From contig NZ_FMYO01000003.1 in the NCBI RefSeq assembly GCF_900096895.1, positions 124,001-188,000 of the forward strand: a DNA stretch of 64,000 bases, in the 5' to 3' direction. The stretch comes from Acinetobacter kookii. GTDB lineage: Bacteria; Pseudomonadota; Gammaproteobacteria; Pseudomonadales; Moraxellaceae. Of the stretch, positions 7,722 to 18,500 are shown piece by piece. The notes under the pieces were generated by a model. That model saw only the letters and a list, made by a program, of their open reading frames with translations, had not been told where the DNA came from and made no database searches. A program made the position numbers and the translations under genes. Each line of letters opens with the position of its first letter. Position 1 is the first letter of the stretch.

Positions 7722-10358
7722 TTAGCTTTCCAGGGCATCTTTTAAGGCATAAATCTGTTGCAAGGCTTCGCGAGGAGAAAGATTATCCACATCCAGCGAC
7801 CTTAACAGATTCAGTGCAGGCACATCTTTTTCAATTTCCACTACACGTTCAATAACTTCTACAGCTGGTTCATCGATTGCGCTAAACAGATCATTCTGTA
7901 TCACTTTATTGACCTGTTGCTGCTGCTGCTTTTCCAGAATCTTCAAGCGGTTTTGCGCCTCTTTGATTACGCTGGCAGGAATACCGGCCAGTTTTGCCAC
8001 CTGTAAGCCATGACTTTGACTGGCAGGGCCATGCTGAACCTTGTGCAGCAGGATTAAATTACCGTTCAGTTCCTTGGCCGTGACATGATAGTTATCAATT
8101 CCCGATTCCTTGCCCAGTTCAGTGAGTTCAAAATAATGCGTGGCAAACAAGCACAGGCATTTAATCCGTTTGCTCAGGTCAATTACACAGGCCCAGGCCA
8201 ACGACAGGCCATCGTAAGTACTGGTTCCGCGTCCGACCTCATCCATTAGCACTAAAGACTGGTTGGTGGCATGATGCAGAATTTGCGAAGTTTCGGTCAT
8301 TTCCACCATAAAGGTCGATTTTCCGGTGGATAAGTCATCTGCTGAACCGATACGGGTAAACACCCGATCAATAGGCCCTAATACTGCGGACTTGGCAGGC
8401 ACATAGGAACCGCAATAGGCCAGTAAACTGATCAACGCGGTTTGGCGCATAAAGGTCGATTTACCGCCCATATTCGGCCCGGTCACAATGGCCATGCGGT
8501 GATTGTAATCTAAGCTGGTGTCATTCGGAGTAAAGGTGGTTTTGCTTAAGGCTTCCACCACCGGGTGACGGCCTGCCACAATTTTGACCCCAATTTCAGG
8601 GCTGAATTCTGGACGGGACCAGTTGCGTAAACGGGCCTGATGGGCAAAATTGGCCAGCATGTCTATCTGTGCAATCGCGCTGCTCATCATTTGTAAATTG
8701 CCGATGTCCTGACGTAATTCATCCAGCAGCATTTCAAACAGCATTTTTTCACGCGCAAGGGCACGTGATTCACTCGACAAGACTTTATCTTCAAAAGATT
8801 TTAGTTCGGGCGTGATATAGCGTTCGGCATTTTTCAAAGTCTGGCGACGGATGTAATGATCCGGTGCCTGCTCGGCTTGGGCACGGGTCAGTTCAATATA
8901 GTAGCCACTGACCCGGTTATAGCCAATTTTCAGGGTTGAAATGCCGGTGTTGGCGCGCTCCTGAGTTTCCAGATCAATCAGGAACTGGCCTGCATGATCG
9001 CGGATTTTACGCAGCTCATCCAGTTCACTGTCAAAGCCTTCGGCAATGACATTGCCATCACGGAGTAATACCGGCGGATTTTCAACAATGGCCGACATCA
9101 GGCGTTGATGCAGGCCATGAAAATCCCCCAGTTCATCCGTCAGTTGCTGAATCAGACCAGATTGCTTGGCTTGTACCATTGGCTGAAGGGCATGACGCAA
9201 GAAAGGAATTTGCGCACAGGCCTGACGTAACTGTACCAGATCACGTGGACGTGCACTGCCTAAAGCCACGCGACTCAGCACACGTTCAATATCACTGATC
9301 TCTTTAAGGACCAGACGAATCGGTGCTTCATGATAACCACCCAACATGGCGGCAATGGCATCCAGACGGGCATCCAGTATTTTGGTATCACGCAAGGGCT
9401 GCATCAGGGTACGGCTCAGCAGTCGAGCGCCCATGGCAGTCTGGCAGTCATTAATGAGCTGGAACAGGGAGGTTCCATGTTCGAATAACGGTTCCACCAG
9501 TTCCAGATTACGTCGTGTGACCGGATCTAAAGCAATAAAGTCACTGCTTTGTTCCAGCTGAATGGAGCGGATATGCGGTAAAGCGGTTTTCTGGGTTTCT
9601 TTGGCATAATGAATCAGTGCCGCTGCCGCAGCCTTGGCCAGTGGTAAATGATCAATTCCAAAACCGGAAAGGGTAGCGACTGCAAACTGGTCACATAAGG
9701 TTTTTTGCGCATTATTTAAGTTGAAGTCGACATTGGGACGACGGGTCACAGGGCAGTCGAGCTGCTTTTTTATCTGCTCGATAATATTCGGATCGACAAT
9801 ATCTTCATCTACCACAATTTCACTTGGCATTAAGCGTGAAAGTTCAATTGCCAGTTGCTCTTGTTGAAATTCCTGTTGCTGCACCTTGAAAATACCGGCA
9901 CTCAAATCCAGCAGTGCGATACCAATCTGCCCCTGATGTAAGCAAAGTGCAACCAGATTGGAAGACTGATGACTGTTCAATAACGCATCATCGGTCAGGG
10001 TGCCAGGCGTAATGATACGTACCACACCGCGTTCAACCGGACCTTTACCAGTCACTTCGCCCAGCTGCTCGCAAATGACCACGGTTTCGCCTTTTTTCAC
10101 CAGGCGGGCCAAATAGCCTTCAGCGGCATGATAGGGAACGCCTGCCATGGGAATCGGTTCACCATTGGCCTTTCCGCGGTGGGTTAAGGTAATCCCCAAT
10201 AATTTGGCGGCTTTATGGGCATCGTCAAAAAACAGTTCATAAAAGTCACCCATACGATAGAACATCAGGGAGTGCGGATGCTGCATTTTGACGCTCATGT
10301 ACTGCTGCATCATCGGGGTTAAAGTGGAAAGATCAGCCATGATTTCCGGGTAACTCAT
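7722..10358 (-). CDS. mutS: DNA mismatch repair ATPase MutS
   Basis: MutS recognises base mismatches and recruits MutL. The 878-residue protein is close to E. coli MutS (853). The mismatch-wedge motif is intact: Phe39-Tyr40-Glu41 in [10 protein letters not shown]. The ATPase core has Walker [14 protein letters not shown] and Walker [17 protein letters not shown] Gln run ([10 protein letters not shown]) lies near the C-terminal tetramer tail. A second Met six codons in (10340) has a closer ribosome site, so the true start may be MADLSTLTP. The gene stands alone, without an adjacent mutL. Confidence 0.97.
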   Translation of the reverse strand: MSYPEIMADLSTLTPMMQQYMSVKMQHPHSLMFYRMGDFYELFFDDAHKAAKLLGITLTHRGKANGEPIPMAGVPYHAAEGYLARLVKKGETVVICEQLGEVTGKGPVERGVVRIITPGTLTDDALLNSHQSSNLVALCLHQGQIGIALLDLSAGIFKVQQQEFQQEQLAIELSRLMPSEIVVDEDIVDPNIIEQIKKQLDCPVTRRPNVDFNLNNAQKTLCDQFAVATLSGFGIDHLPLAKAAAAALIHYAKETQKTALPHIRSIQLEQSSDFIALDPVTRRNLELVEPLFEHGTSLFQLINDCQTAMGARLLSRTLMQPLRDTKILDARLDAIAAMLGGYHEAPIRLVLKEISDIERVLSRVALGSARPRDLVQLRQACAQIPFLRHALQPMVQAKQSGLIQQLTDELGDFHGLHQRLMSAIVENPPVLLRDGNVIAEGFDSELDELRKIRDHAGQFLIDLETQERANTGISTLKIGYNRVSGYYIELTRAQAEQAPDHYIRRQTLKNAERYITPELKSFEDKVLSSESRALAREKMLFEMLLDELRQDIGNLQMMSSAIAQIDMLANFAHQARLRNWSRPEFSPEIGVKIVAGRHPVVEALSKTTFTPNDTSLDYNHRMAIVTGPNMGGKSTFMRQTALISLLAYCGSYVPAKSAVLGPIDRVFTRIGSADDLSTGKSTFMVEMTETSQILHHATNQSLVLMDEVGRGTSTYDGLSLAWACVIDLSKRIKCLCLFATHYFELTELGKESGIDNYHVTAKELNGNLILLHKVQHGPASQSHGLQVAKLAGIPASVIKEAQNRLKILEKQQQQQVNKVIQNDLFSAIDEPAVEVIERVVEIEKDVPALNLLRSLDVDNLSPREALQQIYALKDALES

Positions 10359-10685
10359 TGAGGTAAAATCCTTAAATATTTAAATACATCGAATCTTTAA
10401 AAAACTTGGCTGTCTCACCAATTTCAAATTTATGCATGAAACGCTCATCGTAAAATCCTAGACGCTGGCTTGAGCATTATTGTTATTTTCAAGCCAAACC
10501 GAGCTATGAAAAAACGGCGTTTCAGTCGCTCAGACATCTTATCAAATTTGCATGAATTGCGAAAAATGCTTTGCAGTAAATGGATAAAAATTAGAAGAAC
10601 AGTGTTATGCGGGCATAGCAGGGGCATCGGACCGGCAATGAACATGACGCTGCCGGTCGATGTGGCTGGAAAACTCAAGCGGACA
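10359..10685. other. Spacer between mutS and the hydrolase gene, with a strong hairpin
   Basis: This 327-bp stretch holds the mutS promoter region on the minus strand and the tail of the upstream transcript. The clearest structure is a GC-rich hairpin at 10625-10662: the arms CATCG(G)ACCGGCA and TGCCGGTCGATG pair with one bulged G. There is no T-run, so it is not a standard terminator. A rightward frame from 10506 (MKKRRFSRSD, 80 codons, ending 10745) and a leftward one from 10678 are open, but neither is recognisable. The rightward one runs into the 3' end of the hydrolase gene. Confidence 0.5.
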
Positions 10686-12695
10686 TTAGGGCTGATGCAG
10701 GCCCAGCCTGGTCAGATGCAGACGCAAGATACGGCGCAATTCTAAAACGGCTTCCGGTGTTTCCTGAATGGAATGCCCCCCCTTAATAATTTTTTCCGAA
10801 ACGGCACCCTCCAGATGGGCACTCTTATAACGCACCACGTCATCCGTGATCACATTGATATCGCGACTATCGGTGATATTGCCAATAATGGAATGAAAGG
10901 CTAATCCTTTACGCGGGCTAATGTCTTTGCTCAGTTCAATAAACTTGGACTGATAACTTAAATCACTCGGCCCATTTTGAATCAGGCCATGATCGATCTG
11001 CTGTAACAGCTCTTTCAAATCCAGATCCTGAGTTTGTATGCTATCGCTAATCGCAGAGAGGAAAGCACCGGGAATACGGATGATTTTACGTGCCGCCTTG
11101 GTAAACCAGCGATCGGCGTAATCGGTTCCCCGATGCGGAGTGGCCAAAAAAATCGCACGGGAGAAATTAGGAATGTCCTTGATGACCAGACGCTGCGAAA
11201 TAATCGGTAATTTCTGAAACTTGTTTAACTGACGATTATTCATCATCGATAACGCTTTTTTGGTCACGTCTGCATCACTGACCAAAAGCCGGGCAATAAT
11301 GCCGCCCATGCTATGTCCAACCAGCACTGCATCTTTTTTGGCCGGGGCATTGGCATCGACCTGCGCAAAGGCTTGGGTCAATAGGGCATAAATCTGGAAG
11401 CGGCTTTCCATAATCGGCATATTGGTTGAATAGAACACCTGCCAGACCTGAAAATTTTCCCGCAGTACCGTGTCACCCATAATGTCGTTCGTCAGACGAA
11501 TCCATGCTTCGGGACTACTGGCCAGACCGTGGATTAAGACAATCACTTTTTTATTCGGATTATACGGTTCCAGCATATATAAATGCGGCATGGTGAGATG
11601 GTCATCTCGGTCAATCAGGGTTAAATAGGCTGCCCGGCCGAGATTGTTCTGTGCCAGCCATAAGCCATAAGGCGTAGAAAAGTTTCCAGCCAGCGGATAG
11701 GTCTTGCCTGCCATATTGACCTGATCATATTTGTACGGATCAAAGGCTTTTATTTCAAATTCTGCATTGTTTAAAATGTCTTCTACATTGCTGGCCGCTT
11801 TGGGCTGTGCGGTCAGGGTTGCAGCCAAATAGCGGGCCTGATGAATATTCGGATTGACGCCGTTTTTGTAGCTGAAATTCATCGGGTCGATAATATATTT
11901 ATTTTTCCCTTCGCCGATATCATCCTTGACCTGCGGTAGAACCAGGACAAATTCTGAACCAAAACCATCACGACGGTTAATGGAGCGTAAACCTGAAAAA
12001 TTCAGGTTATAACTGGAAAGCAGCTGCTCGATTTTCTGATTTTTGAGCTGTGGATAGTAATCAAAGTTGATCTGATAAATACTTTTGCCGACCTTGACCT
12101 GCGGCTCAACTACAGTAGGTTTATGCCGCAAGGCATAAGCAGTTACCAGTTTGGCCAGTGCCAGATTATAAAAATCACGTATTTGCACCTGCCGGTTGTC
12201 AAAAATCCGGTCTTTGGGCTGACGTTTGGTTTTAAACATGTAGGCATAGCTGTAGCGGATGCTTTTATCCAGCATATACAGTTGCTGATCCAGACATTTA
12301 TCATAGGTCAGTTGTTGCTGTTTCTGTTTTTCTTCGGATCGGGTACTGGTTAAGGTACTGGTTTTACACTCAGAAGAATTTTCAAATTCCAAGGCTTTGG
12401 CCAGGTAGATTTCGCTGGAGGTAGAGAGCAGCTGTTCGTCCTGAATTTGCGGAATCTGTTGCAGTTCCTGAATACACTGGTCGGGTTGGTCGGAACAGAT
12501 TTTAGCTTCACGACCGGTCATGGACAGTACATTTAAACTGGCTTCACTCAATTTATTGCGGGTAAGAATACTTTCACGTTCATTGGCAATCGTGACATTA
12601 ATGCCTTGGCTTTTGACGCTGACAATTTGACACCCAGTGAGCAGATAACTACTCAGCAGCGAGGCAAATAAAACTTTATATATTTGTTTTGGCAT
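10686..12695 (-). CDS. Large alpha/beta-hydrolase lipoprotein
   Basis: The 669-residue protein has a lipoprotein signal ending YLLTGC, with the lipid Cys at residue 22. The first ~370 residues match no family I know. The C-terminal part is an alpha/beta hydrolase: oxyanion-side LIHGLASSPEAW near 387-398 and nucleophile elbow GHSMGG with Ser462. A late GGHSIQETPEAV probably carries the catalytic His. The architecture suggests a membrane-anchored esterase or lipase acting in the envelope. Function is inferred from the fold only. It begins 131 bp from the upstream lipoprotein gene. Confidence 0.8.
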   Translation of the reverse strand: MPKQIYKVLFASLLSSYLLTGCQIVSVKSQGINVTIANERESILTRNKLSEASLNVLSMTGREAKICSDQPDQCIQELQQIPQIQDEQLLSTSSEIYLAKALEFENSSECKTSTLTSTRSEEKQKQQQLTYDKCLDQQLYMLDKSIRYSYAYMFKTKRQPKDRIFDNRQVQIRDFYNLALAKLVTAYALRHKPTVVEPQVKVGKSIYQINFDYYPQLKNQKIEQLLSSYNLNFSGLRSINRRDGFGSEFVLVLPQVKDDIGEGKNKYIIDPMNFSYKNGVNPNIHQARYLAATLTAQPKAASNVEDILNNAEFEIKAFDPYKYDQVNMAGKTYPLAGNFSTPYGLWLAQNNLGRAAYLTLIDRDDHLTMPHLYMLEPYNPNKKVIVLIHGLASSPEAWIRLTNDIMGDTVLRENFQVWQVFYSTNMPIMESRFQIYALLTQAFAQVDANAPAKKDAVLVGHSMGGIIARLLVSDADVTKKALSMMNNRQLNKFQKLPIISQRLVIKDIPNFSRAIFLATPHRGTDYADRWFTKAARKIIRIPGAFLSAISDSIQTQDLDLKELLQQIDHGLIQNGPSDLSYQSKFIELSKDISPRKGLAFHSIIGNITDSRDINVITDDVVRYKSAHLEGAVSEKIIKGGHSIQETPEAVLELRRILRLHLTRLGLHQP

Positions 12696-12776
12696 AAAGA
12701 TGGTCTACGTGAGTATTTGTTTGAGTTTTTCTTCATCATACGATATTTGTTTTAATTTTCAATTCGTGCATAAAAA

Positions 12777-12803
12777 ATAGACCGTTCTGAACGGTCTATT
12801 TAA
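12777..12803 (-). terminator. Terminator after the repeat-type lipoprotein gene
   Basis: The compact stem TAGACCGTTC/GAACGGTCTA is flanked by A-rich and T-rich sequence on both strands. It lies 24-50 bases past the stop of the leftward lipoprotein gene. Confidence 0.85.
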
Positions 12804-12826
12804 AAAGCTCATTAAAAAAGCAAAAA

Positions 12827-13750
12827 TTAAGGTGCTTTAGCCGAGTTAAGTACCTGCCATACATTCCAGCGACCTTGCTTTTCAATTTCAGCAATTAAAC
12901 GGTCAGCAACTTCAGCTTCCTGCGGATATTTCACCTTGTAATTTTTCAAGACTTGAATCGCATTTTTCTTCTGCTCCATGGCAATGTAATTGTTTGCCGC
13001 AGATAAATACGCTTCCTGCACACCTGCCTTCATGGCTTTGTCCAAATAAGGAATGGCTTCACGTTGACCACCGCCTTCAGACAGGCCAAAACCGAACCAG
13101 AAGTTTGCCTCGGCATCTTCTTTGTTAATTTTTAAAATGCGCTGTGCGTAAGTTAAAGACTTGGTGGTATAGACTGAACCCAGGTCCAGGTTACGCGCCA
13201 TAACACTGGCTTTAAATGCGCGAATCAATACATCAAAAGAAGCATTGTCTCTAGCAGCCAGGGTATCAAGCTGCTGAGTCACTTGTTTGAGCTTGGCTTC
13301 AAAGCCTTTACGTTCCTGACGTTCAGTAAAACGAGGCGGGTAATGGCGTGCCTTGCCTTCGACCAACTGCAAGAAATCATCAATTTCGGTGACATCAAAT
13401 TCATTTTCACCCGCCATGACTGCATATTTTACATTACGCTGCTTGCTGTTGACGGTAGGAATAATCAGCTTGTTGACATCCAGGGTCACTTTTTTACTCG
13501 GGTCACCTGGAAGTGTGACTTCCATTTTGGTTACAGGCTGTGCAGCAGCTTTTTGTAAGGCAATTTCAAATGGAGGCGGTGCATCATAGTTAAATGGATT
13601 TAGCGCATAAAATGGAGCGGTTAATTCAGGTTCAGTGAAAACGATTGGTGCATTCGATTTTTTATCTTTTGTCGGTGTCGAGCTACACGCTGAGAGTAAA
13701 GCAACAGCAATTAATGTACATGCCAAAGGCTTAAGGGTCATAGAGATCAT
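12827..13750 (-). CDS. Lipoprotein with TPR-like C-terminal half
   Basis: The product is about 307 residues with a lipoprotein signal ending ALLSAC. The Cys is residue 22, or 19 if translation begins at the Met at 13741. I do not recognise a named family. From about residue 200 the sequence has helical pairs such as INKEDAEANFWFGFGLSEGG, YLDKAMKAGVQEAYLSAAN and AIQVLKNYKVKYPQEAEV, which resemble tetratricopeptide repeats. A scaffolding role in the envelope is a guess. Its start lies about 100 bp after cysE, and the spacer contains a 10-bp-arm inverted repeat. Confidence 0.72.
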   Translation of the reverse strand: MISMTLKPLACTLIAVALLSACSSTPTKDKKSNAPIVFTEPELTAPFYALNPFNYDAPPPFEIALQKAAAQPVTKMEVTLPGDPSKKVTLDVNKLIIPTVNSKQRNVKYAVMAGENEFDVTEIDDFLQLVEGKARHYPPRFTERQERKGFEAKLKQVTQQLDTLAARDNASFDVLIRAFKASVMARNLDLGSVYTTKSLTYAQRILKINKEDAEANFWFGFGLSEGGGQREAIPYLDKAMKAGVQEAYLSAANNYIAMEQKKNAIQVLKNYKVKYPQEAEVADRLIAEIEKQGRWNVWQVLNSAKAP

Positions 13751-13781
13751 CCGTTCATTTAATTTTAAAATTGGGAAATAG

Positions 13782-13819
13782 GTATGTTCCTCAGTCTAAA
13801 AAAACTCTCAGGAACATAC
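13782..13819. repeat. Inverted repeat in the cysE-lipoprotein spacer
   Basis: GTATGTTCCT at 13782-13791 and AGGAACATAC at 13810-13819 are perfect complements with an 18-base spacer containing an A-run. It lies after cysE and 32 bases upstream of the lipoprotein start. It could be a terminator-like hairpin for cysE, a leader hairpin or an operator. Confidence 0.6.
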
Positions 13820-13852
13820 AAGTAAGGGCTTGTTAATATTCAGAACAGCCAA

Positions 13853-14662
13853 TTAGGCTTTGGATTGGCTGCTTTGCGCTTCGCATTCACGGCGCACATC
13901 TTCAATAATTTTAAGTTCTTCAACACTATAAGGCTGTTCTTTTTGCTGCTGTTTTTTAAAGGTCGGATCGAGCAGGGATAAACGCTGACATAAGGTGTTC
14001 ATGCGTTTTTCATTGAGCTGAATCCGGTCAAGCAGCACACGCATGCCATCCAGAATCGGGTCTGACTGGTCCTGTGTGGCTGCATACGGCTGGAAGCCAA
14101 TACTTTCTGCATAATCACGACGGCGGGCTTCTTCTGCATCTTTCGGCTGGTCTTTGGTAATGAAGCGGGCCGGGTTTCCTACAGCAGTTGTATTTGGAGG
14201 CACTGCCTTGGTGACAACGGCATTGGAACCGACTTTGGCATTTTTACCGACAGTAAAGGGACCCAGAATTTTGGCACCTGCACCCACCACCACGCCATCT
14301 TCCAGGGTAGGATGACGTTTGCCCTTGTTCCAGGTGGTACCGCCCAGGGTAACGCCGTGATAAAGCGTAACATCATCACCAATTTCAGCCGTTTCGCCAA
14401 TCACCACACCCATGCCATGATCGATAAAGAAACGGCGACCGATTTTGGCACCCGGATGGATTTCAATGCCGGTGGCAAAACGGCTAAAAGAAGACAGCAG
14501 GCGGGCAGAGCCTTTACACTCTTTTTGCCAAAGTTCATGGGCAATACGGTGCATGATCAGCGCATGAATGCCGGGATAGGTAGTGAGAACTTCTAAAGTG
14601 TTTCGTGCTGCAGGATCGCGCGCGAATACAGCTTGGATGTCTTCTTTGAGCTGTTTAAGCAT
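13853..14662 (-). CDS. cysE: Serine O-acetyltransferase
   Basis: CysE acetylates serine with acetyl-CoA, the first step of cysteine synthesis. From the Met at 14662 ([10 protein letters not shown]) it has 269 residues, like E. coli CysE (273). The frame is open upstream, but those codons lie within trmJ. The helical N-terminal domain is followed by the hexapeptide helix [36 protein letters not shown] and [17 protein letters not shown]. The C-terminal tail after [12 protein letters not shown] is long and charged. It overlaps the trmJ stop by eight bases, so translation is probably coupled. Confidence 0.95.
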   Translation of the reverse strand: MLKQLKEDIQAVFARDPAARNTLEVLTTYPGIHALIMHRIAHELWQKECKGSARLLSSFSRFATGIEIHPGAKIGRRFFIDHGMGVVIGETAEIGDDVTLYHGVTLGGTTWNKGKRHPTLEDGVVVGAGAKILGPFTVGKNAKVGSNAVVTKAVPPNTTAVGNPARFITKDQPKDAEEARRRDYAESIGFQPYAATQDQSDPILDGMRVLLDRIQLNEKRMNTLCQRLSLLDPTFKKQQQKEQPYSVEELKIIEDVRRECEAQSSQSKA

Positions 14663-15512
14663 TAGATTGATCCTCTGAGGAACCGGTTGTTTTGTCTGTA
14701 GATTTTTTCCATGTACCATTGTTCAATGCCTGTACACGGCTAAAGATGCCACGCAGTAAATGATATTCCATACGATCTAATTGTATACGTCCAAATAAAC
14801 GACGCAAGCGTAAAGGCAATAATCGTGGGTTTTTCGGGTCCATAAACTCAATTTCGGCCAGCATTTTTTCAATATGCGGGTAAAACTGTTCCATCTGTTC
14901 ATGGGTGACCAAAGGCTCATCCCACTGCATGTCAATTTCATCGGTGACATGCATGGCGGCTTCCGGATCTTTCTTCTGTTCAGTCAATGCCATGGCAGCC
15001 ATGCGCATTTCATAGCAAATCACCTGAATGGCTTGGGCGACATTCAGTACGCCATAATCGCTATTGACCGGAATGGTCACATGATAGTTGGCCATTGCCA
15101 GTTCTTCATTGGTCAGGCCACGATCCTCACGGCCAAAAATCACCGCAACTTCCTGCTGGTTTTGTACTACAGCCTGCAATGATTTTTCCGCAGCCGGACG
15201 GGCATCCAGTAAAGGCCAGGGAATGGTGCGGCTACGTGCACTGGTGCCAAACACCAGATGGCAATCCTTAATCGCTTCTTGCAACGTCGGTACAATTTCA
15301 ATCTGTTCAATCAGATCGGTTGCACCTGCAGCCAGGGCATCAATATCCGGATGCGGATAGGTTTTAGGCTGCACCAGTACCAGCCTGGATAGGCCCATGG
15401 TTTTCATGGCGCGTAATGCACTGCCGATATTGGCAGGCAAGGTAGTATTGACCATGACAATACGCACATGAGAGAGATGTGCGGAAACCACAGCATTGTC
15501 AACTTGACTCAT
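14655..15512 (-). CDS. trmJ: tRNA (cytidine/uridine-2'-O-)-methyltransferase TrmJ
   Basis: TrmJ methylates the 2'-OH of nucleotide 32 in the tRNA anticodon loop. The 285-residue protein is a SPOUT-family enzyme: [20 protein letters not shown] at the start, then [17 protein letters not shown] and [17 protein letters not shown] forming the trefoil knot and SAM site. The C-terminal extension is typical of TrmJ. It lies upstream of cysE with an 8-base overlap and 34 bases after dnaE. In other gammaproteobacteria trmJ precedes iscR rather than cysE. Confidence 0.93.
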   Translation of the reverse strand: MSQVDNAVVSAHLSHVRIVMVNTTLPANIGSALRAMKTMGLSRLVLVQPKTYPHPDIDALAAGATDLIEQIEIVPTLQEAIKDCHLVFGTSARSRTIPWPLLDARPAAEKSLQAVVQNQQEVAVIFGREDRGLTNEELAMANYHVTIPVNSDYGVLNVAQAIQVICYEMRMAAMALTEQKKDPEAAMHVTDEIDMQWDEPLVTHEQMEQFYPHIEKMLAEIEFMDPKNPRLLPLRLRRLFGRIQLDRMEYHLLRGIFSRVQALNNGTWKKSTDKTTGSSEDQSNA

Positions 15513-15546
15513 AAGGTGTCCGATTTGAATTTAAATATTTAAAAAA

Positions 15547-18500
15547 TTAGGAATATTGGGTGGCTTCAGCCTGATACATGTCCATTGCTTCATCCATGCT
15601 CACATTGGCTGGCGGCGGCGGGACATTCGCAGGCATGGCCTGCTCGTAACTGACGGCCTTGGCTGCTTTGGATTTGACCTGATATTCAATGTGAATCACG
15701 TCTTTACCAAAATAGTCACGTAGTTTCGCCAGCAATTCATCCAGTGGAGCCACGTTCCAGTTTAAGCCCAGGTTGATATCGGCAGAGGCATAAGGATAAT
15801 CAATGTGTAATTGCATCGGGATATGATTGCACATATCGACATTGCAGAATGGCGTTAAGATTTTGCGTAAATCCTGACTGAGTGAAGCATTCAGGTGTTC
15901 CGCATTCAGCTTGATTTGAATGCTGTTGGCACGTTTCTGACGGATTTCATTCAGGCTAAAGGCTTTGGTCAGTCGTCCCATAGGGCGGTCAAAACCTTCA
16001 CGTTCGTAAATCTCGCCTTCAATCACCACCACTTTTTCATTTTGAATGATGTCTTTAAAGCGCTGGAAACGCTCGTGATTGGCCGATACTTCTATACGTG
16101 CAGTGCCGTCATCCAGAGTCACCATCATGCGGTTCGGGAAGTTGGCGACATCCACCACCAGACCGGCAAATACGGTAGTTACGCCACGGCGTGTAGGCGT
16201 GAGTTCATTAATCCGTGCAGGAATAAAAGACTTGAGTTCCGGGCGATACACATCAATCGGATGTCCGGTTAAATACAGTCCCAAGGTGTCTTTTTCACCT
16301 TTGAGGCGAACTTCATCTGACCACGGTTTGACCGGTTTGGCGGGTTTGCGCTGAACTTCCTCAACTTCACCAAACAGGTCCATCATGCCGGTTTCACGGT
16401 TAGAGCGAGCCTGTTCTGCGGCTTGAACCGCTTCAGGCAGTTGTGCCATCAGGCTGGCACGTTCAATGCCCAAACAGTCCATCGCACCTGCACGGATGAG
16501 TGCTTCAAGGGTGCGTTTATTGATTTTTTTCAAGTCTACGCGGTGGCAGAAATCAAACAAGTCTTTATAAGGACCATCCTGCATGCGTGAATCAATTACC
16601 GACTGCATTGCTGCTTCACCCACGCCTTTGATCGCGCCTAAACCATAGACAATGGTATTCGGACTGCTGGCATGGAAGTTATACAAGGACATATTGATGG
16701 ATGGGGGAAGAACTTCCAGACCATTAATACGGCAGTCATCAATCAGGAACACGATGTTGTCGGTGTTCTGCATTTCCGAGGTCATCACCGCGGACATAAA
16801 TTCTGCAGGATAATGCGCTTTTAGCCATGCCGTCTGATAAGCAACCAGGGCATAGGCGGCAGCATGCGATTTGTTGAAACCATAACCGGCAAATTTTTCC
16901 ATATAGTCGAAGATATGGTTGGCGGTTGCTTCATCAATATCTTTTTCAGCAGCACCTTTAATAAAGATCTGGCGCTGTTTGACCATTTCCTCAGGTTTTT
17001 TCTTGCCCATGGCACGGCGCAGCAAATCCGCACCGCCCAGACTGTAACCGGCACAGAACTGTGCAGCCTGCATTACCTGTTCCTGGTACACCATAATCCC
17101 GTAGGTCGGTTCCAGAACTTTTTCCAGTAAGGGATGCAGGTATTCAAACTCACCGCCATGCATACGATGAATAAAGTCAGGAATCAGATCCATTGGACCC
17201 GGACGGTACAGGGACACGAAGGCAATAATTTCTTCAAACTTGCTTGGACGTGCCTCTTTCAGCATCTTTTTCATGCCGACGGATTCAAACTGGAATACCG
17301 CAGTGGTGTTGGCGTTGGCAAAGATTTCGTAGGCCGGTTTATCGTCCAGCGGAATATAGGAAATATTGACCGGTTCAGTGACATCCGCACGTGCGTTGAT
17401 ATGCTTAATTGCATCTTCAATTACGGTCAGGTTACGCAGACCCAGGAAGTCGAACTTGACCAGACCGGCCGCTTCGACATCGTCCTTATCGAACTGGGCA
17501 ACACGGTTCGTTCCGTCGGCATCACACATCACGGCTGAGTAGTCGGTCAGCTTGGTCGGTGCAATTACCACACCACCGGCATGCTTACCGGTATTTCGAG
17601 TAATGCCTTCAAGTTTGAGTGCCATTTCCCAGATTTCAGCGGCATCGTCATTGTCCGGGTTGGACGGATTGGTGACAATATCCTTGAGCTGTGGCTCAGC
17701 TTCCAGCGATTCTTCCAGGCTCAAACCCAAGGGCTTGGTTGGAATCATTTTGGAAATACGGTCCGCCAGACCATAAGATTTGCCTAAAACACGTGCCACG
17801 TCCCGAATTGCACCTTTGGCCGCCATGGTCCCGAAAGTGGCAATCTGCGATACCGCATCCCGGCCATAAGTCCGTGCCACATAGTCAATTACGCGGTCAC
17901 GGCCGGCAATACAGAAATCGACGTCAAAGTCTGGCATCGACACACGTTCCGGGTTCAAGAAACGTTCGAATAGCAGGTCGTAACGCAGGGGATCCAGATC
18001 GGTAATCTTCAAGCTATACGCCACCAGTGAGCCGGCACCTGAACCACGGCCCGGACCGACCGGGACACCGTTGCCTTTGGACCACTGAATAAAGTCCATC
18101 ACGATCAGGAAGTAACCCGGGAAGCCCATGTCGAGAATAATCTTCACTTCGAAGGCTAAACGCTCGTCATAGGGTTTGCGAATTTCAGGCCAGTCTTCAC
18201 CGCGCTTTTCGGGCGGATACAGGAAGTTGAGTCGTTCTTCCAGACCTTGTTCGGACAAATGCGCAAAGTAGGTATCAATGGTATGACCTTCCGGAATCGG
18301 GTAGTCCGGCAAGTCATTAAAGCCTAAACGCAGGCTGACGTTGCAGCGTTTGGCAATATGGTAGGTATTTTCAATGGCGGTCGGAATATCTGAAAATAGT
18401 TCCGTCATTTCTGCGGCAGTTTTAAAGTACTGTTCAGGACTGTAATTTTTCGGGCGACGGTCATCGCCTAATACATAACCATCGGCAATACAGACCCGGG

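Noticed and set aside
10445..10745. Two opposite open frames in the mutS-hydrolase spacer as genes
   Set aside because: Neither shows a recognisable motif. One overlaps the 3' end of the hydrolase gene, and both cross the hairpin at 10625-10662.
16821..17787. Several long frames antisense to dnaE (and similar ones against purH, mutS, mnmG)
   Set aside because: They are shadows of well-conserved genes on the opposite strand and have no plausible start signals of their own.
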